DNA of 34,845 nucleotides. Origin: Gammaproteobacteria bacterium. Lineage in GTDB: Bacteria; Pseudomonadota; Gammaproteobacteria; Steroidobacterales; GCA-2729495. Below, piece after piece: positions 8,616 through 17,265 of the stretch (positions are counted from its first letter, which is position 1; every line of letters begins with the position of its first letter). The stretch covers positions 1 through 34,845 of the forward strand of contig JADYZO010000151.1 in assembly GCA_020853135.1 (NCBI GenBank), in the 5' to 3' direction. The translations under genes were made by a program, and so were the position numbers. Under the pieces are notes generated by a model that was given only the letters and a program-made list of their open reading frames with translations, had not been told where the DNA came from and did no database searches.

Positions 8616-10706
8616 CTATGCCGCCGTGGTCTCTACTTCGACGAGCACGAAATCATGGGCCGGAATCGTCCACCGCTTGCCCGCGCCAGCATTGCCCCGC
8701 AGATGAAGTGCCTTGGGGTTCAGCATGCCTGCCAACTCAGCACGATTCACCTCAACCAGCTCATCGCCACGATTGGCGACGATCAGCATCGCCTTGTTAT
8801 CCATCTGCCGAACCCAGCCACTGACCAGCACCTTCTTGTCTCGCCATCCGCCTGTGAGATTCCAGTAGCCGATGAACCTGGCTTTCACCACACCGAATCT
8901 GTCCAGTGGCTCATAGACTGCCTGCCGGTCGTGCAATGGCGCCAGACTCCATACTGGGATGTCATGCAGCAGCGCCAAGGCCATAAAACCACGCCATCGT
9001 TGCCGGTATTCATCGGATGCAAGCCATGTGGCCTCATCAGCCCATCGGTACCGTAGCGGCCGCTGCGATGCCAGTTCAGCAGACCAGATCTCCTCCAGCC
9101 AGACCGTTGGTATACCCCAAGCACCGGGCGCGAAATTGGCGCGTACACGGTCGATATCGAATGACCCCTGGTAGTCGAGATTACGGATTGCCGGAATCGC
9201 CTCTTCACCTTGCACCATTGCAGTGACGAAGGTGAACGCCGGAATGACTGGAGCCGAGGAATTATGGACATAAATGAGGGGCGCCATGCCGTTCTCGTTC
9301 AGCATGGTTGCCAACCGTCTGAAGAATTCCCGCATCGCGAGAATATCTGTTGCCGCGCTTCCCTTGGCGGCACCAGGCCAGAGCTGGGCAGGATTCTGCG
9401 AACCAGCGGGTGATCCCTGGTCAAAATAGAACCCGCGTACATTGAGCCGGTCCGCGACGTCATGCAAGCGCCACAGAAGATAGTCGGAGAACCCGGGACC
9501 CCGATGGGAAAGAATCAACCGAGCGCGCCCCGCCTTGTATGGCCCATCCGAAGCTGCTGTGGTCTCGATCCGCGGCAGCACTTCCCATTCCGGCTCATAT
9601 ATCCCGATCACAGGATCCAGGAAGGACAGCGATCGAAGCGAGATGTAGGGGAGTCGTTCAAACCCCTGGCCACGCAGCTTGACGACCTGAGCCCTATTTC
9701 GGTCGGGCCCTGGGTAGGCACTCAGATCGCCGGCGGGAAGATGTCGGCGCACACCCGGAGGAAGATCCACATACGGCAAGGCGTAGTGAGCGGTTGCGTC
9801 AATCCACCAAAGTCCCCGATTGCCTTCCGCGGGCGACGCGCTGCTCGTATACCGGTCGTGCCGGAACGACCCATCAAGATTACGCACTGGAGTAGCAAGG
9901 AACCCAAACCGAAATGGCAGTCCAGCTCCAATCTTTCGTGCGGTCGCCAGCAGCGGTTGGCGTACTTGCACCTTTCCATTCGCGCAACCCAGGCGGGTTT
10001 CCGGCTTCTCCCCCAAGGAGTCTCTGTCCAGTTCGTCGGCAAACCACCAAAAGGACGCATTGGCGTAATTGAAGCCAAGAACGCTTCTGTACGGACCCTC
10101 ATAGCAACTGCCAATAAAGAACGGTCTGTAGTTGTACATGGTAGCCGGATCGAACGCCATGACCTGGAGGTCCTCGTTCACCGGCAACGAAAAGCGGACC
10201 TCCAGGGATTGCAGGACTGACCCGGTCTGGCCGGACACGACGACATCCGTCATGGCGAGCCCGTCGTAGTCCACTCGAATACGAATGGAAAACATCACAC
10301 CGCCGCTTACAGATGCGCTGCCGGACAGATCCACATGATCTGGAGCACTCGAGCGCAGCGTCATTGGGACACTGATCACGGTCTCGCGCCCTGTGATCCT
10401 GGCTACCAGCTGCATGCGATCCACGAGGACCATACCCCTGGATGAGATCGCGACAGGCAGCGTCGTACCACTCCAGTCATACTCACGCGGCCCACCCAAG
10501 CTGATTTGTCCCTCCCTCACCGCCACCGGTTCAAACCCAGGCAGAAGCCCCCCCCCCCTTCCCAGTTCGTTACCAAGCCAGGGGGGTGCCGCAGCGGCAG
10601 CCAGCGTGACCCGGGTCAATGTGGCCAACAGCAAACTGAGTACGAAGCCACAGCGGCATCGCCTCCAATTCGTCATAATGACATCGCTTCGGAAGCCTGT
10701 TTTCAT
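8616..10706 (-). CDS. Secreted glycoside-hydrolase-like protein (resembles GH123_N / DUF6067 proteins)
   Basis: 696 residues. The N-terminus has a signal peptide (hydrophobic FVLSLLLATLTRVTLAAAAA, residues 21-40). Met11 is an alternative start that would give a more typical length. Residues about 50-300 are beta-rich. Residues about 310-640 look like a TIM barrel, with RGFYFDQGSP, then AMREFFRRLATMLNENG and a VHNSS strand end. This order recalls the GH123_N/DUF6067 group, from memory only. A role in cutting the local polysaccharide fits the context. Base composition is much lower in GC than in flanking genes (29 of 60 in the row at 10081). An 11-base G tract lies in codons 50-53. The gene is divergent from the dehydrogenase at 10765 and 9 bases upstream of the amidotransferase. 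Confidence 0.6.
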   Translation of the reverse strand: MKTGFRSDVIMTNWRRCRCGFVLSLLLATLTRVTLAAAAAPPWLGNELGRGGGLLPGFEPVAVREGQISLGGPREYDWSGTTLPVAISSRGMVLVDRMQLVARITGRETVISVPMTLRSSAPDHVDLSGSASVSGGVMFSIRIRVDYDGLAMTDVVVSGQTGSVLQSLEVRFSLPVNEDLQVMAFDPATMYNYRPFFIGSCYEGPYRSVLGFNYANASFWWFADELDRDSLGEKPETRLGCANGKVQVRQPLLATARKIGAGLPFRFGFLATPVRNLDGSFRHDRYTSSASPAEGNRGLWWIDATAHYALPYVDLPPGVRRHLPAGDLSAYPGPDRNRAQVVKLRGQGFERLPYISLRSLSFLDPVIGIYEPEWEVLPRIETTAASDGPYKAGRARLILSHRGPGFSDYLLWRLHDVADRLNVRGFYFDQGSPAGSQNPAQLWPGAAKGSAATDILAMREFFRRLATMLNENGMAPLIYVHNSSAPVIPAFTFVTAMVQGEEAIPAIRNLDYQGSFDIDRVRANFAPGAWGIPTVWLEEIWSAELASQRPLRYRWADEATWLASDEYRQRWRGFMALALLHDIPVWSLAPLHDRQAVYEPLDRFGVVKARFIGYWNLTGGWRDKKVLVSGWVRQMDNKAMLIVANRGDELVEVNRAELAGMLNPKALHLRGNAGAGKRWTIPAHDFVLVEVETTAA
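10548..10558 (-). repeat. Homopolymeric G11 tract inside the hydrolase gene
   Basis: The plus strand shows eleven consecutive C residues, which are G on the coding strand. They encode the end of Arg50 and Gly51-Gly53, just after the signal peptide. Gain or loss of one base would shift the frame and truncate the secreted protein within the first tenth of its length. Tracts of this size are classic slipped-strand phase-variation sites in other bacteria. No other homopolymer noticed in the window exceeds 7. Confidence 0.85.
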
Positions 10707-10764
10707 TCCGCTTTATCTCTGACTTGCCGCGCTGCTGCCGTTACGCGAAGATGCCCTGCCCCCA
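10707..10764. promoter_or_regulatory. Short divergent intergenic region (58 bp)
   Basis: This is the only gap between the leftward hydrolase gene and the rightward dehydrogenase gene, so promoters for both must lie here or inside the genes. I see no convincing -35/-10 pair on either strand. The best is a weak GATAAA on the minus strand close to the hydrolase start. The call rests on gene orientation only. Confidence 0.3.
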
Positions 10765-11916
10765 ATGGACTATACCGTAGCGCCACCGATATTCCGCCTC
10801 CGCAAGGCCTTCCGGTACCTGCGCCTCTATGGTCCGCGCCGCACTTACGTGAAAGTCGCGGGCCAGTACCACATGCGGAGAAAGTTCACGCCACTCCCCC
10901 CGAATGACTCCCCTCCGTCGACGTCCAGTCATGTCGGGCTTATTGGCTGTGGCAACTACGCGTATTCTGTTTTGGCGTATTACCTGAAGCGACATCATGG
11001 AAGCGTCATTCGCGCATGCATGGATGTTGACATCAACCATGCCGCATCTCTACGTGAGTCATACCAGGCCTCATACTACACAACCGATGCCGATAGAATC
11101 CTTGGCGACCCGGATATTGACGTAGTCTTCATTGCCTCGAACCATGCCTCACACGCTGAATACGCCATCAAGGCGCTCCAGGCCGGCAAGGATGTCCACA
11201 TTGAGAAGCCTCATGTAGTCAGCTTCGATCAGTTGCAGCGTCTATGCGATGCCGCTGCCCGGTCCAGCGGCCGCGTCTTGTCGCTCGGTTACAACAGACC
11301 GCTAAGCCCCATTGGTTCCCTCATTCGCGAAACACTGTGGTCCGAGCCAGGCGAAATCATGCAGAACTGGTTCATTGCAGGCCATGAAATCGCGGAGGAC
11401 CACTGGTACTTCAAGCCTGAAGAGGGCGGTCGAGTGCTCGGCAACCTCTGCCACTGGACGGACCTGACCCTGCAATTCATGCCGCCGGAGCGGCGGTATC
11501 CGATAAGAATCATCCCCGCTCGCTCAGCCAAGTCAGACTGCGATATTGCTGTCAGTTTCATCTTTGGGGACGGATCGATCGGAGTGCTTACCTTCTCGGC
11601 AAAGGGGCATGCGTTTGAAGGCGTGAAGGAACGCTATTCCGCCCATCGTGGGAACGTCTTGCTTGCGATGGATGACTTCCAGACCATCCAGATTGACCGG
11701 ATTGCCGAGAAGCGCCGCATCAGATTGCGGTACCGCGATCATGGCCACAAGGCGTCAGTGCTCCACAGCTACAACCTTTCCCGCGACAAAGCTGCTCCGG
11801 GACTGCCAGTAGCCGATATTTGGGATACGGGAAATGTATTCCTGTCCACGAAGGACGCGCTGGAGGCAGGACACCCTGTAACCGTCGAAAAGCTGGTCCC
11901 CACCAGCAAAGGCTAG
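10765..11916 (+). CDS. Gfo/Idh/MocA family NAD(P)-dependent oxidoreductase
   Basis: 383 residues. A basic N-terminal extension (about 50 residues, containing GPRRTYVKVAGQYHMRRKF) precedes the Rossmann fold, which begins VGLIGCGNYAYSVLAYYL with its GxGxxA-type dinucleotide loop. The family motif EKP appears in DVHIEKPHVVS, and GGRVLGNLCHWTDL matches the region where the family's catalytic His usually lies. These cytoplasmic enzymes oxidise, reduce or epimerise sugars and sugar nucleotides. In EPS clusters they make modified UDP-sugars. The N-terminal extension resembles the linker of the bi-domain dehydrogenases often found in such loci, so this may be the separate second half of such a protein. 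GC is low (30 of 60 in the row at 10921). It is the first gene of the plus-strand cassette. Confidence 0.86.
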   Translation: MDYTVAPPIFRLRKAFRYLRLYGPRRTYVKVAGQYHMRRKFTPLPPNDSPPSTSSHVGLIGCGNYAYSVLAYYLKRHHGSVIRACMDVDINHAASLRESYQASYYTTDADRILGDPDIDVVFIASNHASHAEYAIKALQAGKDVHIEKPHVVSFDQLQRLCDAAARSSGRVLSLGYNRPLSPIGSLIRETLWSEPGEIMQNWFIAGHEIAEDHWYFKPEEGGRVLGNLCHWTDLTLQFMPPERRYPIRIIPARSAKSDCDIAVSFIFGDGSIGVLTFSAKGHAFEGVKERYSAHRGNVLLAMDDFQTIQIDRIAEKRRIRLRYRDHGHKASVLHSYNLSRDKAAPGLPVADIWDTGNVFLSTKDALEAGHPVTVEKLVPTSKG

Positions 11917-11982
11917 GTACCATTTCGCTGCCTGAACGGTGACACCGTCGTCTTGCTCTCCCCTGCAGGTAGAATCGGCCGT

Positions 11983-13506
11983 ATGAATGCGTTACCTGGT
12001 ATACGGCAGATTGAAGTCGGACGTGGCCGAACGGCGATGGTCGCACTGCTTTTCATAAGCGTGCTTGTAGTGGCCATCGCTTCTGCGGAGACCCAGGCGG
12101 CCTACTCGATCGGTCAGAGCTGGGCTCCTTTCATCGCTTTCACATGCATTGCATGGCTCATCGCCTACGGAACGGCTGCCTGGCTGTATTTCGGAAATCC
12201 ATACCTGTTCAGTATGGCGTACATCGTCGCTCTGGCAGTCTTCCACCTGGGCGTCCTTGTCCCCTATGCACTGGGCATGATCGATGTTCAAGACTGGACA
12301 GCAGGGCCGGGACGCTGGTTCAAATTGGCAGGCTGGTACACGGCACTGGCCTTTGGTCTATTCGGCATCGGATTCGCGGCGACCTGCCTGCGTAACTGCC
12401 GTCGTCGGTCTACATCTGGCCAGTATGACGACGATGCAGTCGCCGACTGGAATATCGCTCGCCTTCGTAACCTGGCTGTCGGACTGGCCATTGCTGCCAT
12501 ACTCGGCCTGTTCATAGCGACGCTCAAGCTGGGCAATCTCCTCGCTTACACCCGCTTCGACCTTTTCTTCCGCGCCTCTGACCCGCGTTTCCTGTCGCTA
12601 TTCTTCTACATGGGCCCCACCGCCGCTCTTGCGCTTGTTGTGACGGCACGTACTCCGAAGCAGCGCCTCGCCAGCTACTCATTCGGCGCCTGCATACTGA
12701 TTATTGTGCTGTTGTCGGGTAATCGATCCTGGGCGTTTTTCCCGCTGCTCGCAGGTGCCGTCCTCTGGGCAAAGCTCGGCCGACGCATCCCGCTGACCGT
12801 TTCTGCAGGCATCATTGCGGGTGTCCTGCTGGTAATTCCCGTCATCGCCATGCTTCGGTCAATGGGGACCTACGAGCACCTGTCGCTAAGGGATCTGGAA
12901 GCGTCGCAGGAGCAGTCATCCATTACGGGCGCCCTGCGCGAGATGGGCGCCTCCCTGGGTACGCTAGCGGTAACGCTGCAGTACATCCCCAGGGAGGAAC
13001 CCTACAGGTTTGGCCGACAGTACTTGCTATACCTGCGCCAGGCGATCCCGAATATCGGGTTGTCTGCAAGCAAGGAATACTCACGTGACACGATCTACCA
13101 AAGGATCCGAAGCAACCCGCGTTACGTACTTGAACTGGATCCGGCCGACTGGGCGTCGTGGAAGTTGATTCCGGATAGTTTCTTGGCTGGCGCCGGCACT
13201 GGCTACAGCGCAATCGCCGAAGCCTATTTTTCCTTTGGATACGTCGGCGTGGCCGTTTGGTTCATCGGCCTTGGTTGGTTTCTTGCCCGTATGGACCTGA
13301 CGGACATGCGAACCCATTATCGATGGCTCATTTTTGCCACCTTTTTTTTCTGGAGCCTCCCCGTCACTGCACGCAACACCTTCGGTGTGTTCACCAAACC
13401 AGCCGCCCTCATTCTCAGCGTTATGGCAATCTGGGTGCTGGTGCGGCGATTCACGCCCTTGAGACGCCCCCCCGCTCCCAGGCGGGCCCAGACAAGCATC
13501 CGCTAA
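11983..13506 (+). CDS. Wzy-type polysaccharide (O-antigen-like) polymerase
   Basis: 507 residues from ATG 11983. An in-frame TTG at 11953 is possible but adds only a non-hydrophobic stub. The protein is an integral membrane protein with roughly 10-12 hydrophobic segments, beginning at MVALLFISVLVVAIASAE. A large hydrophilic loop (about residues 290-420) contains RSMGTYEHLSLRDLE and RRYLLYLRQ-like sequence. This topology, with a long loop and few conserved motifs, is typical of oligosaccharide repeat-unit polymerases. It would join lipid-linked repeat units at the periplasmic face of the inner membrane. Pairing with a flippase gene 330 bases downstream supports the call. The loop residues could be checked against the Wzy/O-antigen ligase Pfam families. 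The function is assigned by topology and context. Confidence 0.75.
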   Translation: MNALPGIRQIEVGRGRTAMVALLFISVLVVAIASAETQAAYSIGQSWAPFIAFTCIAWLIAYGTAAWLYFGNPYLFSMAYIVALAVFHLGVLVPYALGMIDVQDWTAGPGRWFKLAGWYTALAFGLFGIGFAATCLRNCRRRSTSGQYDDDAVADWNIARLRNLAVGLAIAAILGLFIATLKLGNLLAYTRFDLFFRASDPRFLSLFFYMGPTAALALVVTARTPKQRLASYSFGACILIIVLLSGNRSWAFFPLLAGAVLWAKLGRRIPLTVSAGIIAGVLLVIPVIAMLRSMGTYEHLSLRDLEASQEQSSITGALREMGASLGTLAVTLQYIPREEPYRFGRQYLLYLRQAIPNIGLSASKEYSRDTIYQRIRSNPRYVLELDPADWASWKLIPDSFLAGAGTGYSAIAEAYFSFGYVGVAVWFIGLGWFLARMDLTDMRTHYRWLIFATFFFWSLPVTARNTFGVFTKPAALILSVMAIWVLVRRFTPLRRPPAPRRAQTSIR

Positions 13507-13521
13507 TACCCCTTGACCTTG

Positions 13522-13830
13522 TTAGAACCCACTGCACAACCGCTCGAGCAACCCGAAACCGACGGGAAGCTGCATGAAGCAGGCGATGCTGGCGTGGTAG
13601 CTGCCAAATCGAATGCGCAGCCACCAGCCGAAATGCCTCTCGATCATCCAGTGCCGCTTATAGCGGCGCCGCCTGTGACGGTCACGTGTCTCCTAACGGG
13701 CGCAATTGGAACAGGGCGGAAGGGCGACCTCTGCATCCTGTTCGCGCATCTGGGCATGGAGCCTGCTTCTATAACAGGGACGATCACCGATCAGTTCCAA
13801 AGCGTCCGCAAGCCAGCCAACGCCCAGCTG
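13522..13830 (-). pseudogene. Remnant of an IS5-type transposase (C-terminal part, decayed)
   Basis: One minus-strand frame translates to a recognisable transposase C-terminus. It reads LELIGDRPCYRSRLHAQM, then ALPPCSNCAR, a TAG stop at 13695-13693, then RDRHRRRRYKRHWMIERHFG and ASIACFMQL, ending at TAA 13524-13522. This matches the layout of IS5-type DDE enzymes, which have GDxxYDS, then PPRSNR, then RRYKRRWxxERxFxW. The last catalytic Glu (in IER) is kept. The YDSD block is corrupted, the segment after FGWW is shortened, and no 5' half or terminal repeats are seen. It fills the gap between the polymerase and flippase genes and ends where the flippase begins. A plus-strand open frame over the same bases (13513-13836) is a shadow. 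Confidence 0.7.
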
Positions 13831-13832
13831 TC

Positions 13833-15128
13833 GTGATCCACCACGCCGCCGTAGCCCACTCCGCTGACACACCTCCGCCTTCCATTCGACGCGGATTCTC
13901 GTGGGCCCTCGCAGGAAATGTCATCTATGCCGCTTGTCAGTGGTTAATCCTTGTCGTTATGGCAAAGATGGGAAGCGCGGAGGTAGTAGGGCAATACGGC
14001 CTTGCGCTAGCGATCATCACACCTCTCTTGACCTTCACCAATCTGCAACTGCGGGCATTGCAGGCAACAGACGCACGCCATGAATTTGAGTTCGGACACT
14101 ACCTTGCCCTTCGCTTGGCGACCTGCGCGGTGGCGATCGTGTCGATCGCATGCATTGTATTGTTCGAGAGGTACGCTGCTGCAGTTGCCTTCATCGTGTG
14201 CGCAGTCGGATTGGGCCGGTGCTGTGACGCGCTTAGCGACGTGTTCTACGGTCTGCTGCAGCAGCACGAACGAATGGACAGAATCTCGATCTCGCTCATA
14301 CTCCACGGTGTGCTCCAGCTGGCAGCATTCACGGTGGTCATGTTTTTCTCCCAGAATGCTCTTGCTGGCCTGACGAGCATGGCGGTCGTATCTCTTGCCG
14401 TTCTGATCCTCTGGGACATTCCCGTTTCTCGGCTTCTCGCACAGTGGAGTACCCGATACACCCCCAGCATGCGGCCGACATGGGACACAAAGATACTCCG
14501 CCGCATCGCGTGGCTTGGCCTGCCACTTGCCGTGACAACCACGCTCAACTCATTGACCGGAAGCGTGCCACGATACTTCGTTGCGTACGAATTGGGTGAT
14601 GGCGATCTTGGTATATTCGTGGCGCTGTTCTATATAACGATTGCCGGCAGCATGGTAATAGGGGCCCTGAGTGATCCATCCAGCCCCAGACTGGCACGCC
14701 TGTATGCGGCTGGTGATAGCGCAGGGTTCCGTCGGCTGATGGTACGCCTTCTGGCCGTTGCACTCGCCATAGCATTGTGTGCCTTTGCCATGGCCTATAT
14801 GGCTGGAGGCGTGATATTGCGGATCCTCTACAACGCCCAATACGCCAAGCACACCGAGACGTTCCTATGGCTTATGGCCGCTGCGGCTCCCCTGTATCTG
14901 GCCAACGTTCTGGGGGTCGGCGTTACGGCCATGCGCTGGTTTCGTGCCCAGGTTCCCCTTCCCGTCCTTAATCTCATCGCCACAGCAGGTTTTGCATTGG
15001 TCTTGATCCCCCGAAACGGACTGCCTGGGGCGGGACAGGTGATATTCGCGGCGTCGGTCCTATCAATGTTGGCTACGGGGGCTCTGTTTGTCTTTTGCTA
15101 CCAACGGGGGCAGCGAAGACTCGCGTGA
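13833..15128 (+). CDS. Wzx-type polysaccharide flippase (MOP superfamily)
   Basis: 431 residues if translation begins at GTG 13833, the only conventional start near the first membrane segment. The open frame continues upstream to 13686, but that stretch reads as translated IS remnant. The protein has about 12 hydrophobic segments and starts RRGFSWALAGNVIYAACQWL, a typical opening of EPS/O-antigen flippases. It also has FTNLQLRALQATDAR in the first cytoplasmic loop and GSMVIGALSDPSSPRLARLY in the middle. It should move the undecaprenyl-linked repeat unit across the inner membrane. No good ribosome binding site precedes the GTG, so the native 5' end may have been altered by the adjacent insertion. 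It converges with the GT4 gene 15 bases away. Confidence 0.82.
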   Translation: MIHHAAVAHSADTPPPSIRRGFSWALAGNVIYAACQWLILVVMAKMGSAEVVGQYGLALAIITPLLTFTNLQLRALQATDARHEFEFGHYLALRLATCAVAIVSIACIVLFERYAAAVAFIVCAVGLGRCCDALSDVFYGLLQQHERMDRISISLILHGVLQLAAFTVVMFFSQNALAGLTSMAVVSLAVLILWDIPVSRLLAQWSTRYTPSMRPTWDTKILRRIAWLGLPLAVTTTLNSLTGSVPRYFVAYELGDGDLGIFVALFYITIAGSMVIGALSDPSSPRLARLYAAGDSAGFRRLMVRLLAVALAIALCAFAMAYMAGGVILRILYNAQYAKHTETFLWLMAAAAPLYLANVLGVGVTAMRWFRAQVPLPVLNLIATAGFALVLIPRNGLPGAGQVIFAASVLSMLATGALFVFCYQRGQRRLA

Positions 15129-15143
15129 AACGTCACCACAGGT

Positions 15144-16358
15144 TCACGACCTGCCAATGACCTCACTCGCAACTGCACTGAGGTCATTGCAGCGGCCGGC
15201 CAGGAGCAAACAGTAGGCCGCCTCGTACGTCGCAGCCACGCGGCTCATGTCAAAATAATCGAGGACTCGGCGTCGCATGGCAGCGCCGATGGCTTTCCGG
15301 ACGGCAGTATCCGCCACCAGCAGGCCGAGCTTTTCATGAAGGGCCGCATCGTCTCCAGGATCGAACAGGAAAGGTGCGCCTTCTTGTCCCACCTGCATCG
15401 GCGTTCCGCCCACTCGGGTACTCACCACGGGCAAGCCGGCCGCCATCGCCTCGAGGACGGCATTCGAGTTTCCCTCACTCAGAGATGGCAGCACGAAAAC
15501 GTCTGCCATGGGCAGACGGTCCCGCACACCCTCCACATGGCCCCGGAAGGTCACTGAGGCCGTCACGCCAAGCTTCCGCGCCAGCTGCCGCAATTCGTCT
15601 TCCTGCGGCCCGGCGCCCCACAGCTCAAGACGGGCCAATGTGGCAGCCGGGGTCAGCGCCAGACGCTGCCAGGCGCGAAACAGTGTCGGGAGGTCCTTCT
15701 CGGCACTCAGGCGACCTACGAACACCACCGTACAGGGTTGCGCCAGCTGGGCGGTCTTTGGGGGCGACAGCGGCAGGGCGTGGATGCCATTCGGGGTCAA
15801 CAATATCCGGTGGCGGGGGATGCCTGCCGCTTCGAGCTCCATCTGGCTCTGGCGCGACATCGCCACCACGCCATCCGCACGGCGCAACAGTGCGAGCTTC
15901 CAGGAACCGAGCCGCGATGCCGCGATGCCGGGCACTCCATAGGGGCCGACCCCGGGAACCTTGCCGAGGACGGGCTTGCCCAGCAGACGGGCCACCAGCA
16001 GCACAAACAAGCTGAACCAGCTCACCTGGTGCGTGTGCACGAGGTCGAAGGAGTGGCGCTCCCGGACCATGACCCACAGGCAATCGTATGGCGTACGGAG
16101 AAACCGCAGCGTCCTGGATGCGCTCCAGGGAATGCGGTGAACCCGCACACCCTCCACCACCTCGAGGTCCGGTTGTTGGGCTGAGGTCCGTCCCGACAGC
16201 GCCTGTACCTCGACACCACGCGCCACCAGAGACTTTCCCAGTTCGTGGGCCTGGCGTTCGAGGCCACCCACCACAGGATAGGGATACTGTGGTACCACCA
16301 TCAGCACCCGGGGTGGCTGGCCCAGCGGCTGCATGGTCCGATCAGCGGCGAATGCCAC
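15144..16358 (-). CDS. Glycosyltransferase family 4 (GT-B fold)
   Basis: 404 residues, or 396 if Met9 at 16334 is used. The N-terminal half contains VLMVVPQYPYPVVGGLERQA with the GG loop, and FDLVHTHQVSWFSL. The C-terminal half contains VVFVGRLSAEKDL and SEGNSNAVLEAMAAGLPVV, which supplies the EX7E motif and the donor-binding strand of retaining GT4 enzymes. It should transfer a sugar to the growing EPS repeat unit in the cytoplasm. The exact donor is unknown. It is the last gene of the chain-length/kinase/ATPase operon, 9 bases after the ATPase stop, and converges on the flippase gene. Confidence 0.88.
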   Translation of the reverse strand: MAFAADRTMQPLGQPPRVLMVVPQYPYPVVGGLERQAHELGKSLVARGVEVQALSGRTSAQQPDLEVVEGVRVHRIPWSASRTLRFLRTPYDCLWVMVRERHSFDLVHTHQVSWFSLFVLLVARLLGKPVLGKVPGVGPYGVPGIAASRLGSWKLALLRRADGVVAMSRQSQMELEAAGIPRHRILLTPNGIHALPLSPPKTAQLAQPCTVVFVGRLSAEKDLPTLFRAWQRLALTPAATLARLELWGAGPQEDELRQLARKLGVTASVTFRGHVEGVRDRLPMADVFVLPSLSEGNSNAVLEAMAAGLPVVSTRVGGTPMQVGQEGAPFLFDPGDDAALHEKLGLLVADTAVRKAIGAAMRRRVLDYFDMSRVAATYEAAYCLLLAGRCNDLSAVASEVIGRS

Positions 16359-16367
16359 TGCGAGGTC

Positions 16368-17237
16368 CTATTTCGTCGGCGCAGCCGCCGTATCCGCAAC
16401 GCCGGCGCGCTCCCGCCCCCGCCCCACCGGCAACCCCATCCGCACCCGGTCCCGCAGCACCGACCGCACCGTCGCACCTTCGATGCGCGCCTGCTCGGCC
16501 GAGAACCCGTACACCAGGCACAGGTCGCAGAGCGTATTGACCAGACGCGGGATGCCGTCGCTGGCGGCGGCGATGAGGCGCACGGCCTCTGGGCTGAAGC
16601 TGTCGGGGCTGCCGCCGGCGACCTTCATGCGATGCGCGATGTAGGCGGCGACGTCGCCGAAGCCGAAGGGCTCGAGGTTGTAGGCCACCGAGACGCGCTG
16701 GGTGAGCTGGCGCAGCTCGTGCTTCTTCAGCAGGTCCTGCAGTTCCGGCTGGCCGACGAGGATGAGGTGCAGCAGGTAGTCCTTCTGGGCGTTGACGTTG
16801 GAGAGCATGCGGATCTCTTCCAGGCCGCTGACGCCGAGGTTCTGCGCTTCGTCGACGATGAGCACCACCGGGTGGCCGGCGGCGTATTCGCGGATCAGGA
16901 ACTGCACGAAGTCATCGTAGAGCTCGACCTGGGTCTTGCCTTTGTACGGCAGGCCGTAGGCCATCATGATCCACTCGGCCATCTCGCCGAAATTGTTGTG
17001 CGTGAAGTTGATGAGTCCGACGCGCAGCGCCGGGCCGACCTCGTCGAGCAGGCGGTTGATGAGCGTGGTCTTCCCGCAGCCGACCTCCCCGGTGATGACC
17101 GTGAAGCCCTGGCGGTTCTCGATGCTGTACTGGAGCAGCGTCAGCGCCGTGGCGTGGCGCCTGGACAGGTAGAGGAAGGAGGCATCGGGCAGCAGCGCGA
17201 AGGGCCGCTCCCTCAGCCCGTAGAACTTCTCGTACAT
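16368..17237 (-). CDS. Exosortase-locus AAA ATPase (ExeA/GspA-like)
   Basis: 289 residues from ATG 17237. The frame is open further upstream, but MYEKFYGLRERPFALLPDAS is the standard opening of the family. Walker A is GEVGCGKT (50-57) and Walker B is VVLIVDEAQN (124-133). The motif GLEEIRMLSNVNAQKDYLL follows, then GQPEL, and later PRLVNTLCDLCLVYGF in the helical lid. This is the ATPase regularly found beside Wzz and the tyrosine kinase in PEP-CTERM/EPS loci. It resembles the type II secretion ATPase ExeA and is presumed to energise or regulate export at the inner membrane. The C-terminal extension after residue 255 is low-complexity. It lies 28 bases downstream of the kinase gene. Confidence 0.88.
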   Translation of the reverse strand: MYEKFYGLRERPFALLPDASFLYLSRRHATALTLLQYSIENRQGFTVITGEVGCGKTTLINRLLDEVGPALRVGLINFTHNNFGEMAEWIMMAYGLPYKGKTQVELYDDFVQFLIREYAAGHPVVLIVDEAQNLGVSGLEEIRMLSNVNAQKDYLLHLILVGQPELQDLLKKHELRQLTQRVSVAYNLEPFGFGDVAAYIAHRMKVAGGSPDSFSPEAVRLIAAASDGIPRLVNTLCDLCLVYGFSAEQARIEGATVRSVLRDRVRMGLPVGRGRERAGVADTAAAPTK

Positions 17238-17265
17238 GCGCTGCGGGAGGCGGGCCGTGCCGGCC

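Noticed and set aside
13513-13836. 107-residue plus-strand frame whose TGA overlaps the flippase GTG
   Set aside because: The overlap looks like coupling, but the start is TTG, the protein is low-complexity, and the opposite strand encodes a recognisable transposase remnant over the same bases.
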